Source of the DNA: Balanoglossus misakiensis
Lineage: Eukaryota > Hemichordata
Direction of reading: 5' to 3'
DNA: 64,000 nucleotides
Assembly: GCA_040954595.2 (NCBI GenBank)
Contig: CM082588.2
Location: 10,912,001 to 10,976,000, forward strand
Shown here piece by piece: positions 48,830 through 58,990 of the stretch. The notes under the pieces were generated by a model. The model had not been told where the DNA came from and ran no database searches. It saw nothing but the letters and a program-made list of their open reading frames with translations. A program made the translations under genes and the position numbers. Every line of letters starts with the position of its first letter. The first letter of the stretch is position 1.

Positions 48830-51020
48830 CATAGGTTCGTCGTTTTTTTTAAAAAAAAAACATGGGTGAAAATCATCAAAAAATGACAAATTTTTGACTT
48901 TGCAAAATCTCACAATTTCGTCGATTTTTGAAAAAAATCATGGGTGAAAATCATCAAAAAATGACAAATTTTCGACTTTGCAAAATCTCAAAATTTCGTC
49001 CATTTTAAAAAAAAAACATGGGGGAAAATCATCAAAAAATGACAAATTTTAGACTTTGCAAAATCTCAAAATTTCGTCGATTTTGAAAAAAACCATTGGG
49101 GGAAAATCATCAAAAAATGACAAATTTTCGACTTTGCAAAATCTCAAAATTTCGTCGATTTTGAAAAAAAACCATTGGGGGAAAATCATCAAAAAATTAC
49201 AAATTTTCGACTTTGCAAAATCTCAACATTTCGTCGATTTTTGAAAAAAATCATGGGTGAAAATCATCAAAAAATGACAAATTTTCGACTTTGCAAAATC
49301 TCAAAATTTCGTCGATTTTGAAAAAAATCATAGGTTCGTCGATTTTAAAAAAAAAACATGGGTGAAAATCATCAAAAAATGACAAATTTTCGACTTTGCA
49401 AAATCTCACAATTTTGTCGATTTTTGAAAAAAATCATGGGAGAAAATCATCAAAAAATGACAAATTTTCGACTTTGCAAAATCTCAACATTTCGTCGATT
49501 TTTGAAAAAAATCATGGGTGAAAATCATCAAAAAATGACAAATTTTCGACTGTGCAAAATCTCAAAATTTCGTCGATTTTTGAAAAAAAATCATGGTTGA
49601 AAATCATCAAAAAATGACAAAATTTTCGACTTTGCAAAATCACACAATTTCGTCGATTTTGAAAAAAATCATAGGTTCGTCGATTTTTAAAAAAAAAACA
49701 TGGGTGAAAATCATCAAAAAATGACAAATTTTCGACTTTGCAAAATCTTAAAATTTCGTCGATTTTTGAAAAAAAATCATGGGTGAAAATCATCAAAAAA
49801 TGACACATTTTCGACTTTGCAAAATCTAAAAATTTCGTCGATTTTTGAAAAAAAATCATGGGTAAAAATCATCAAAAAATGACAAATTTTCGACTTTGCA
49901 AAATCTCAAAATTTCGTCGATTTTGAAAAAAATCATAGGTTCGTCGTTTTTTTTTAAAAAAAACATGGGTGAAAATCATCAAAAAATGACAAATTTTTGA
50001 CTTTGCAAAATCTCACAATTTCGTCAATTTTTGAAAAAAATCATGGGTGAAAATCAACAAAAAATGACAAATTTTCGACTTTGCAAAATCTCAAAATTTC
50101 GTCCATTTTAAAAAAAAAACATGGGGGAAAATCATCAAAAAATGACAAATTTTCGACTTTGCAAAATCTCAAAATTTCGTCGATTTTGAAAAAAACCATT
50201 GGGGGAAAATCATCAAAAAATGACAAATTTTCGACTTTGCAAAATCTCAAAATTTCGTCGATTTTGAAAAAAAACCATTGGGGGAAAATCATCAAAAAAT
50301 TACAAATTTTCGACTTTGCAAAATCTCAACATTTCGTCGATTTTTGAAAAAAATCATGGGTGAAAATCATCAAAAAATGACAAATTTTCGACTTTGCAAA
50401 ATCTCAAAATTTCGTCGATTTTGAAAAAAATCATAGGTTCGTCGATTTTAAAAAAAAAACATGGGTGAAAATCATCAAAAAATGACAAATTTTCGACTTT
50501 GCAAAATCTCACAATTTTGTCGATTTTTGAAAAAAATCATGGGAGAAAATCATCAAAAAATGACAAATTTTCGACTTTGCAAAATCTCAACATTTCGTCG
50601 ATTTTTGAAAAAAATCATGGGTGAAAATCATCAAAAAATGACAAATTTTCGACTGTGCAAAATCTCAAAATTTCGTCGATTTTTGAAAAAAAATCATGGT
50701 TGAAAATCATCAAAAAATGACAAAATTTTCGACTTTGCAAAATCACACAATTTCGTCGATTTTGAAAAAAATCATAGGTTCGTCGATTTTTAAAAAAAAA
50801 ACATGGGTGAAAATCATCAAAAAATGACAAATTTTCGACTTTGCAAAATCTTAAAATTTCGTCGATTTTTGAAAAAAAATCATGGGTGAAAATCATCAAA
50901 AAATGACACATTTTCGACTTTGCAAAATCTAAAAATTTCGTCGATTTTTGAAAAAAAATCATGGGTAAAAATCATCAAAAAATGACAAATTTTCGACTTT
51001 GCAAAATCTCAAAATTTCGT
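48830..51020 (+). repeat. 1,103-bp tandem duplication at the right end of the main array
   Basis: Two adjacent blocks (about 48,830-49,930 and 49,933-51,020) repeat at 1,103 bp. Stretches 49358-49600 and 50461-50703 translate identically, as do 49512-49859 and 50615-50962 on the other strand. Differences are few (for example GACAAATTTTAGAC at 49,041 against TTTTCGAC), so the duplication is recent. Confidence 0.75.
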
Positions 51021-51154
51021 CGATTTTGAAAAAAAACATTGGGGGAAAATCATCAAAAAATAGCGTCAAGGACACTGTGGTCCCATTTGAGGACATAGCT
51101 CATAGCAACATAGCAATAAGCATATCTACTCTGGATGCCAAGATATGGAAAAGT

Positions 51155-51177
51155 AGGTCAAAGGTCACCTGAGGTCA
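51155..51177 (+). promoter_or_regulatory. Triple AGGTCA half-site cluster containing a DR1 motif, copy 1
   Basis: AGGTCA (51155-51160), one base, AGGTCA (51162-51167), four bases, AGGTCA (51172-51177). The first pair is a perfect DR1 and the second gap gives a DR4, both classical nuclear-receptor layouts. It sits in a repeat, so binding is only a possibility. Confidence 0.4.
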
Positions 51178-51392
51178 TGCAAAATTTGGGCAAGACATTT
51201 TGACCCTATACTGGTCCATGTTCAACAAAACAAAACCTATAGCCCTATTGGTTAGCCTGGAATTAGGTATGCACATAATTAATGAGATATGCAGGTGTCA
51301 CAGGTGACCTTCAATTTTGGCTTTTCAATTTTAGTCCCAACCCTCCAAACGCCAAGTCTGTACCTGCTCTGGATGCCGAGATATAGCAAAGT

Positions 51393-51415
51393 AGGTCAAA
51401 GGTCACCTGAGGTCA
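51393..51415 (+). promoter_or_regulatory. Triple AGGTCA half-site cluster, copy 2
   Basis: The same arrangement of three AGGTCA half-sites with gaps of one and four bases, at 51393, 51400 and 51410. It lies 238 bp after copy 1 in the duplicated half of the repeat. Preservation of all three hexamers between copies is notable but may only reflect youth. Confidence 0.4.
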
Positions 51416-52041
51416 CCCAAAATTTGGGCAAGAAATTTTGACCCTATACTGGTCCATGTCCCACAAGAACGAAACCTCTAGCCCTATTAGTTAGCCCGGA
51501 ATTAGGTATGCACATAATTAATGTGTTAAGCAGGTGTTACAGGTAAGCCCAAAAATTTGCCTTTTATTTTGGCCCCATTGTGCTCACGGACCAATAGACA
51601 GTCACTGTACAGGACTATTGCACAGACCAGAATTCCACAATAAGACGTGGACATAGCTTAACCATAGAGGTATAAGTAAAGTTATAAATTTAATAAAAAG
51701 ACTAAAAAATTCATAAAAAATAAAACATCCATGATATTAACTTAACACTTACAGGTCGATGTGAGGTTGACATAAGGTACATGCATACCAATTTTCAAAG
51801 CAATCTGACCAGTAGTTGTTGACTTTCAGAGTTTTGATAAATTTCACATTTTACTGGCTAATTTGCATATTTTTGGGCCTGGCAACTTCGTTTGGACAAA
51901 CTCCCATCTACAGCCCAGCCTGCACCTACACACCAAATATTGAGGTGTTACGCACAGCGGTTTTCAAGTTTTTGATGTGGACGGACATACAGACATACAT
52001 ACATCCATACATACATCCATACAGACGCAACCCATCCCATA

Positions 52042-52078
52042 AGGTCCCATGGTATATAGGCCTATACCAATGGGACCT
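52042..52078. repeat. Terminal hairpin of the 1.0-kb repeat
   Basis: AGGTCCCATGGTATA pairs with TATACCAATGGGACCT apart from one bulged base, with a short loop around TAGGCCTA. It forms the exact right end of the insertion. Confidence 0.75.
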
Positions 52079-53900
52079 AAAAATGACAAATTATCGACTT
52101 TGCAAAATCTCACAATTTCGTCGATTTTTGAAAAAAATCATGGGTGAAAATCATCAAAAAATGACAAATTTTCGACTTTGCAAAATCTCAACATTTCGTC
52201 GATTTTTGAAAAAAAATCATGGGTGAAAATCATCAAAAAATGACAAATTTTCGTCTTTGCAAAATCTTAAAATTTCGTCGATTTTTGAAACAAATCATGG
52301 GTGAAAATCATCAAAAAATGACACATTTTCGACTTTGCAAAATCTAAAAATTTCGTCGATTTTTGAAAAATAATATGAGTGAAAATCATCAAAAAATGGC
52401 AAATTTTCGACTTTGCAAAATCTCAAAATTTCGTCCATTTAAAAAAAAAAAACATGGGGGAAAATCATCAAAAAATGACAAATTTTCGACTTTGCAAAAT
52501 CTCAAAATTTCGTCGATTTTTGAAAAAAAATCATGGGTGAAAATCATCAAAAAATGACAAATTTTCGTCTTTGCAAAATCTCAAAATTTCGTCCATTTTA
52601 AAAAAAAAACATGGGGCAAAATCATCAAAAAATGACAAATTTTCGACTTTGCAAAATCTCAAAATTTCGTCGATTTTTGAAAAAAAATCATGGGTGAAAA
52701 TCATCAAAAAATGACAAATTTTCGTCTTTGCAAAATCTCAAAATTTCGTCCATTTTTGAATAAAAATCATGGGTAAAAATCATCAAAAATGACAAATTTT
52801 CGTCTTTGCTATATCTCAAAATTTCGTCGGTTTTTGAAAAATAATATGGGTGAAAATCATCAAAAAATGACAAATTTTCGACTTTGCAAAATCTTAAAAT
52901 TTCGTCGATTTTTGAAAAAAATCATGGGTGAAAATCATCAAAAAATGACAAATTTTCGACTTTGCAAAATCTCAAAATTTCGTCAATATTTGAAAAATTC
53001 ATGGGTAAAAATCATCAAAAAATGACAAATTTTCGTCTTTGCTAAATCTCAAAATTTCGTCGGTTTTTGAAAAATAATATGGGTGAAAATCATCAAAAAA
53101 TGACAAATTTTCGACTTTGCAAAATCTCAAAATTTCGTCCATTTTTGAAAAAAAATCATGGGTAAAAATCATCAAAAAATGACAAATTTTCGTCTTTGCA
53201 AAATCTCAAAATTTCGTCCATTTTAAAAAAAAAACATGGGGGAAAATCATCAAAAAATGACAAATTTTCGACTTTGCAAAATCTCAAAATTTCGTCGATT
53301 TTTGAAAAAAAATCATGGGTGAAAATCATCAAAAAATGACAAATTTTCGTCTTTGCAAAATCTCAAAATTTCGTCCATTTTTGAATAAAAATCATGGGTA
53401 AAAATAATCAAAAATGACAAATTTTCGTCTTTGCAAAATCTCAAATTTTCGTCGATTTTTAAAAAAAAAATGGGAGAAAATCATCAAAAAATGACAAATT
53501 TTCGACTTTGCAAAATCTCAACATTTCGTCGATTTTTGAAAAAAATCATGGGTGAAAATCATCAAAAAATTACAAATTTTCGACTTTGCAAAATCTCAAC
53601 ATTTCGTCGATTTTTGAAAAAAATCATGGGTGAAAATCATCAAAAAATGACAAATTTTCGACTTTGCAAAGTCTCAACATTTTGTCGATTTTTGAAAAAA
53701 TCATGGGTGAAAATCATCAAAAAATGACAAAATTTTCGACTTTGCAAAATCTCAAAATTTCGTCGATTTTGAAAAAAATCATAGGTTCGTCGATTTTTTA
53801 AAAAAAAACATGGGTGAAAATCATCAAAAAATGACAAATTTTTGACTTTGCAAAATCTCACAATTTCGTCGATTTTCGTCCATTTAAAAAAAAAATCATG
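52079..53900 (+). repeat. 78-bp satellite array, plus orientation, last block
   Basis: Continues the main array after the 1.0-kb insertion with the same monomer types (TTATCGACTTTGC, CCATTTTTGAATAAAAATCA, GGTTTTTGAAAAATAATATG). It ends abruptly with ATTTAAAAAAAAAATCATG at 53,900, where the tyrosine-recombinase retrotransposon begins. Confidence 0.92.
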
Positions 53901-53902
53901 TA

Positions 53903-53934
53903 GGTAACATTGCGATCAACGGCATAATGTTACC
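53903..53934. repeat. 5'-end hairpin of copy 1
   Basis: GGTAACATT (53903-53911) and AATGTTACC (53926-53934) form a perfect 9-bp stem with a 14-nt loop, two bases inside the element start. The same structure is at 58812-58843 in copy 2. Confidence 0.75.
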
Positions 53935-54081
53935 CAATTAAGCAACTCGAAAAGGGGCGCCCTCAACCTCAAACGAGCCTCAAAAATCCCATAATCCATC
54001 ACTCACGGCCACTTCAAGGGTTCGGAGCGTGTCCTGCAGTGCTCGCTCTCTCTGCCTCAATTTCAATTTCTCACCGTTATT

Positions 54082-56673
54082 ATGGAGAACGCTGAACAAC
54101 AGCTGCTGGATTTGGGAATAGAGCCCAGTCCAGTCGCCAAAAAGGGACCTGCAACTCGCAGTAAGACTACGACAAGAGCATCGACCGGTCGAAAAGTTCG
54201 CGTGGTCCCCCCCACCAAACTTTCCAAAGTACCAATGGCGTCAGCTCGTTCGAAAGGCGGGAAATGTAGCAAACCTGTCAAGGAAGAAGACACTTCATCT
54301 GACGGGGAAGATGTGAGGTCAGAGAAAGAGAAGTTGCAGGCGGAGATAGCGAGACTGCAGGAGCAATCTGAAGTAGACAATTTAAGAAAACAACTAAAAG
54401 AAATGAAACTGGAGAAGGAACGACGCAGCCCGCCAGCCGCTTCGAGCGGAAGTCCCAGAAGTCACGACCTGAGTCAACTCACGCTACCCGATCTCAAGAG
54501 GATGGCGAAAGAAGACTCACAATTGCAGTGGTCGTTACCATCAGGCAGTCCGTGGCTACCAGCGACAGGGGCCGCTGGCGGCGGTGAAGACCTCCAACCG
54601 AACCAACTCCTGGCACAGTCCGGTTTATACACAGCAGCGCAGAGCAAAGCAGGTAACGTACCAATGAAATCGATGCGGTTCAACACCAGAACCGATCGTG
54701 TGCGACAGCACGTCCTATGGCCGCACATGTTCGTCAGGGCTCGGACATTCTCGGGCGCCCCACCAAAATTCGATGATATGTCAATGGCGGAATTTGTGGA
54801 AGGTAATCTCGCGATAGTGCAACTTCCTACTTTGAGTGACACAGAGAAACAGCAGCGATTACAACACTTACAGTCGCTTATGAAAGACGCCAATTTGTTC
54901 CCCTGGGACGCCATCTTGAAGTTCGAGGGCGCGCTCCTCTCTGACATGGAGTCAGGACTCAGAACATGGGCAAATGACACCGCAGATCTGAGAGAGCTAT
55001 ATTTGCTGCCGCGTATCGGCAAGATCAGACGGGATAAAACAGCGGACAAATCCAAAAAGAAGGATCAGATTAATGTATGTTTCAAATACCAAAGTAACAA
55101 GTGCGAGAAGGAGGATTGCGCATTCAAACACATATGTGAAGCCTGCATGAAGTTGCGTAACAACCTGGCCAAGCATCCCAAGATTGCCTGCCCCTGGAAG
55201 GATAAGGCCTTTAGAGAGCAAGAGAGCAACAAGTTGACCGATAGTTCTGGCAAAGCAGAGGTAGATAAGTCTAAACAAGACTCTCATGACTGTGACAGCA
55301 ATTTAATTCCTAAATTGAACCATAGAGTCAAAAGTGCAGGCACGGAGTGTAATATCAATGACTTTTATACATTGATGGGCATCACAGATCAGGCAGTGCA
55401 CAAGTGTGATCGCTCTGTACAAACTGACATGGAGATTGATATTTCAAGAAGCCTGTCAATGTGCAACCCGGAGGTTTTGCGGGATGCTATTGTTAACCCT
55501 AGTAGTATTTCTGAACCAGTGCTTTCGATTGACGAGCCAGTAACATGTACCATTGCCAATGTTGCCTCTGAACACACAGGTTGTTTTGATACCTCTGTTA
55601 GCAGGGATAATGTTGACAAATACCTTTGTAAAACTCATACAGTTGATTTGATAGAACCTGATATTGAGACTGATCTTGACAAGCAAATCCCTATTGAATC
55701 ACTAGCCCATACCGTCGGTGATACCACTGAATTTGCATGTGAGATTAGCGCTCATGGTTCCTCTGACGGTATGATCAGTGATGACCACGATGTCTTTGTT
55801 AGTGATATGTTTACTGTGGAAAATGTTCCAAATATGGGGCCTCCCAACCCCACCCTTGTTGATCACAGTGTTCCAGACACTTATCCACTGGGCAATGATA
55901 TGCAGTATTCTGAGTTATCAGATACTCCCGTGGGCGGGGATGTCTGTCCCCCGTCGTCATGGCCACAAGCGTCACCCCTTGATTTAACAGAAGTTATAAC
56001 CGTTCATGACATAGTTGTTGAATCAGGTTTACCAAATTCTCAATTTTGCAGAATACCCGTTTCATCAAATCTTCAAATCCCAATTTGGCGAGCCGAATTG
56101 CAGCAATATGATGACAAAATCATCTGCGATTACCTACAATATGGTTGGCCCGTCTACTATACAGCCTCAGAATTGCCATACTCTACAGTGAAAAACCACC
56201 CATCAGCTATAAATTACTCGGCGCATGTCGACAACTGGATCATTAACGAAGTCGCAGCCGGGGCTACAGCGGGTCCGTTCTTAACTAACCCCCTTGCCAC
56301 ACCACTCAGTACTTCCCCCATTCAGACTGTCGAAAAAAAAGATAGTGTTAATCGGCGTATAGTCTTTGATCTTAGTTCCCCAATCCACCATTCAGTAAAT
56401 GACGGTATCCCCAAAGGGGAATATCTTGGGGAGAGTTTTCAGCTTCAATATCCTTCCATTGATGATTTCACTGCAATGATGACCCGTAAGGGCAGGGGAT
56501 GCCTCCTATTTAAGCGCGATTTAAGCAGAGCTTATCGGCAAATACCAGTCGATCCAGCGGACTACCATTTGCTGGGCTACACGTGGCGTAATTTATTGTT
56601 CTTTGACCTTACATTGCCATTTGGCTTGCGAACCGCAGCGCTAGCCTGCCAGCGCACCACTAATGCTGTTTCT
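54082..56673 (+). pseudogene. Gag-like protein fused to reverse transcriptase (copy 1, to the 7-bp deletion)
   Basis: Starts at ATG 54082 (MENAEQQLLDLGIEPSP), following about 180 bp of leader. Residues 1-75 are basic and low complexity. A coiled coil covers about 75-120 (EKEKLQAEIARLQEQSEVDN). A CCCH-type zinc-binding stretch lies around residue 332 (CFKYQSNKCEKEDCAFKH), typical of DIRS-group Gag and possibly RNA-binding. A long acidic linker follows. The reverse transcriptase then begins (RRIVFDLSSPIHHSVNDG, FKRDLSRAYRQIPV with the first catalytic Asp, LPFGLRTAALACQ). Compared with copy 2, seven bases are missing near 56,672, before the YLDD active site, so the remaining ~30 codons to 56766 are out of frame. 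Gag and Pol share one frame with no stop between, so they were probably made as one polyprotein. Confidence 0.8.
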
Positions 56674-57641
56674 ATTCCACGAAAGGGTATGACTGTGTTA
56701 ATTACCTTGACGACTTCGGTGGTGCAGAGACCTCCAACAAAGCCCACAAGGCATTTGCGGAGCTAGGTGACACGCTGGATAGACTGGGTTTGCAAGAAGC
56801 CAAACACAAAGCGGTGCCCCCGTCATCAATCATGACTTTTCTTGGAATCCAGTTGAACTCCCTTACAATGACTATGGAAGTTACTCCTGACCGGCTTAAT
56901 GAAATAGAGCAAGAGCTGGGTGTATGGGTCACTAAAACAAAAGCAACTAAGCGCGAGCTGCAATCACTCATAGGCAAGCTTTCCTTTATTGCCAAATGTG
57001 TCAAGCCTGGTAGGCTATTCCTGGCGAGAATGCTAGATGTGTTGCGTACCGTCACCCGCAATCACTACCATCTAAACAGTGATTTCAAGGCAGATCTACG
57101 GTGGTGGATTAATTTCATTAGGGTTTATAATGGGGTGTCTCTCATTAAAGAGTCAGGTTGGTGCCCGCCAGATGAAATATTTTCTTCGGATGCATGCCCA
57201 ACAGGGGGAGGGGGGCTTTGCGACAACGAGTATTTCCACGTGGAGTTCCCTGACTTTGTAAAGGTTGGGGACCCTCACATTAATGCCCTCGAATTACTCA
57301 CTATTACTATAGCGGCAAAAATTTGGGGTGATAGATGGTCTGGAAAGAAAATACAGGTCTCTTGCGACAACCAGGCAACAGTTTGGGTCATTAATACCGG
57401 TAGAGCTAGGGATAAACTAATGCTGTCTTGCTTGAGGGAATTATGGCTGGTAGCAGCGATTCACGAGTTTGAGCTACGTGCTGTGCACATCGCAGGCACC
57501 GAGAACCGGCTGGCTGATGCGCTCAGTCGCTGGCATCTTGACCCAAGTTATGAGCAACTCTTCAAATCATCTGTTAATATTTCTCAAATGACCGAGCACC
57601 CAGTCGCCGAGGATGACATTCGCTTTCTCAATGAGTGGTGA
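56674..57641 (+). pseudogene. Reverse transcriptase active site, thumb and RNase H (copy 1, after the deletion)
   Basis: Pol continues in a second frame. The DNA coding YLDD is present at about 56,703-56,714. RNase H follows with all four acidic positions recognisable: Asp in FSSDACPTGGGG, Glu in NALELLTITIAA, Asp in VSCDNQATVW and Asp in NRLADALSRWH. Relative to copy 2, six bases are missing near 57,070, removing two residues in frame. The frame ends at TGA 57639-57641 (FLNEW). The sequence is otherwise nearly identical to copy 2, so inactivation is recent. Confidence 0.8.
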
Positions 57642-57709
57642 CTGATTTTATTTTTATTTCAGATCACTGCCAAACTATCCAAGCCTTAGACGCTCAAATC
57701 GCTATCTCA

Positions 57710-58659
57710 ATGAGGTCAGCATTAGCGGAAGGAACTCGTCGGAATTTGTCGTCACAGTTGAAGAGTTACTTCCTGTTTTGTCAGTTTTTCAATTTTACTC
57801 CTGTTCCAGCATCTGTTCTTACAGTGTGTAGATTTATCCAGTTTCTTGCAAGATCAGTAACTGCTACTGGCACCATTCAGAATTATTTGTACGCAATTCG
57901 TACCTTGCATAGAATCCATGGCTTCACGCCATTGGCCGCTGATCAGTATGTTGTCAAATTACTTTTGAAATGTCTTTCCCGTAGCACTTTCCAGCCAGTG
58001 AGGCAGAAATTACCCATCACCCCCCAGTTGTTGCTACAGTTTTTCGGGCTTCTAGATGTGGCTGTTCCATTCGATGTTACTTTGTGGGCATGCCTTTTGA
58101 TAGGGTTTTTCTCCTTTTTTCGCAAGTCAAATCTTGTTCCGAAGTCTGCAACCGACTTTGATCCGGCTAAACACCTCTGTAGGGGTAAAGTCATTTCCTC
58201 AGATTCTGGCCTTATAATCGGCGTGACTTGGTCAAAAACCATTCAGTTTCGCGAACGCTGTTTGACTATTCCACTTGCCCGCATTCCAGGTTCGGTGTTG
58301 TGCCCTTTACAGGCATACAATCACATGTGTGAGATCATCCCAGCCCCACCCTCTAGCCCAGGATTCATTTTCCCAAATGTGGCAAATTGGTCCCCTTGAC
58401 CCATTCAGGGCTGGTGAAAAGTATCAAATGTTTAGTTCAGAGGGCAGGCTTTCCTGCTGACATGTACTCGGGTCACAGCCTCCGTCGTGGGGGTGCAACC
58501 TTTGCATTCGAAAGTGGGGTCCCTGGGGAGCTTATCAAACTCCAAGGGGATTGGCAATCCAGCGCGTATCTCCGTTATCTTAACATTCCATTTCAGACTC
58601 GTTATCTGGTGTCCTTTCAAATGGGTCAGCATATTAAAGACATCTCCGCGTCACACTGA
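57710..58659 (+). pseudogene. Tyrosine recombinase (copy 1), frame broken near 58,390
   Basis: The recombinase would insert the circular or linear DNA copy by strand exchange, replacing an integrase. The open frame begins upstream at 57635 without an ATG, in the -1 frame relative to Pol. The first ATG is at 57710 (MRSALAEGTRRNLSSQL). The N-terminal part resembles the helical core-binding domain. FFSFFRKSNLVP carries the first catalytic Arg, GHSLRRGGATF the HxxR motif, GDW the position often His or Trp, and SAYLRYL the nucleophilic Tyr. The first frame stops at 58397-58399 (FPNVANWSP), while the HxxR-Tyr part is in another frame to 58657-58659. A one-base shift between about 58,360 and 58,396 explains this. 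The frame is lost before HxxR and Tyr, so no enzyme is expected. Copy 2 leaves the window before this point. Confidence 0.8.
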
Positions 58660-58691
58660 TTTTACTGTGGCACTAGCAGAGAGGCGGACCG

Positions 58692-58769
58692 GGTTTGGCA
58701 GTGGTTGGGCCTGCAAGAGCCCCCAGTTCACGTAAATAAATAATGGCTCTTGCCTTCAGCTGCCAAACC
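58692..58769. repeat. Nested hairpin in the 3' region of copy 1
   Basis: GGTTTGGCAG (58692-58701) pairs with CTGCCAAACC (58760-58769), and inside them GCAAGAGCC (58713-58721) pairs with GGCTCTTGC (58745-58753). An AATAAA polyadenylation-like signal (58735-58740) lies in the loop. It may be part of the terminal or split repeats used in circularisation, or a 3'-end processing structure. Confidence 0.6.
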
Positions 58770-58811
58770 TGTGTCCTTGGTTTGTGTGTTAGAGAGATCT
58801 CAAGTAATTTA

Positions 58812-58843
58812 GGTAACATTGCGATCAACGGCATAATGTTACC
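58812..58843. repeat. 5'-end hairpin of copy 2
   Basis: Same GGTAACATT / AATGTTACC stem as at 53903-53934. Its exact conservation at both element starts supports the assignment of the boundary. Confidence 0.75.
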
Positions 58844-58990
58844 CAATTAAGCAACTCGAAAAGGGGCGCCCTCAACCTCAAACGAGCCTCAAAAATCCCA
58901 TAATCCATCACTCACGGCCACTTCAAGGGTTCGGAGCGTGTCCTGCAGTGCACGCTCTCTCTGCCTCAATTTCAATTTCTCACCATTATT

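Larger units (their letters stand above)
18393..51060 (+). repeat. Main 78-bp satellite array, plus orientation, with higher-order structure
   Basis: The basic unit is 78 bp and about 27% G+C: ATGGGTGAAAATCATC, AAAAAATGACAAATTTTCGA, CTTTGCAAAATCTCAAAATT, TCGTCGATTTTTGAAAAAAATC. Dividing the length by 78 gives roughly 400 copies. Variants include ATTACAAATTTT, TTAATAAATGAC, CTATGC...TTTAGTCG, CGTCCATTTTTGAATAAAAA, TTGAAAACAATC and a partial unit GGGTTCGTTCAATTTTG. These recur in fixed order, giving a higher-order unit of about 582 bp at 27-36 kb. Because 78 is divisible by three, long frames stay open on both strands, but A-run indels break them often. I treat none as a gene. Confidence 0.95.
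51061..52078. mobile_element. 1.0-kb interspersed repeat inserted in the satellite
   Basis: The satellite is interrupted within its A-run: CATCAAAAAA is followed by TAGCGTCAAGGACACTGTGG, and the insert ends in AATGGGACCT before AAAAATGACAAATT, with a possible 5-A target duplication. Contents are a 238-bp direct duplication (51,129 and 51,367), a CATACATACATCC-type microsatellite (51,985-52,025) and a terminal hairpin (52042-52078). GGTCCCATT near 51,079 is inverted relative to the right end, so it may be a DNA transposon with short inverted ends. No coding region was found. Confidence 0.65.
53901..58809 (+). mobile_element. Tyrosine-recombinase retrotransposon (DIRS/Ngaro type), copy 1
   Basis: A 4,909-bp unit with Gag-like, reverse transcriptase, RNase H and tyrosine recombinase regions in that order. 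No DDE integrase, long terminal repeats or methyltransferase were found. It begins TAGGTAACATTGCG at the satellite border and ends where the same sequence begins copy 2 (58,810). Lack of a methyltransferase and presence of a Gag-like region point toward the Ngaro side, but the split direct repeats of Ngaro have not been shown. The copy is inactive because of a 7-bp deletion in the reverse transcriptase and a frame break in the recombinase. Confidence 0.85.

Noticed and set aside
18393-51060. CRISPR-like array
   Set aside because: Units are contiguous without unique spacers and the context is eukaryotic. This is satellite DNA.
51061-52078. Helitron with a 3' hairpin and CTRR end
   Set aside because: A hairpin and CTAA occur at the right end, but the left end does not start with TC, insertion is not between A and T, and the hairpin overlaps the terminus.
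12490-53900. Dozens of 60-158 residue open frames on both strands in the satellite
   Set aside because: They are periodic translations of the 78-bp unit, occur on both strands and in several frames, and are broken at A/T-run indels. No independent sign of coding was seen.
58810-58990. Copy 2 leader as an independent promoter region of a host gene
   Set aside because: The same sequence begins copy 1 at 53,901, so it is the element's own 5' region.
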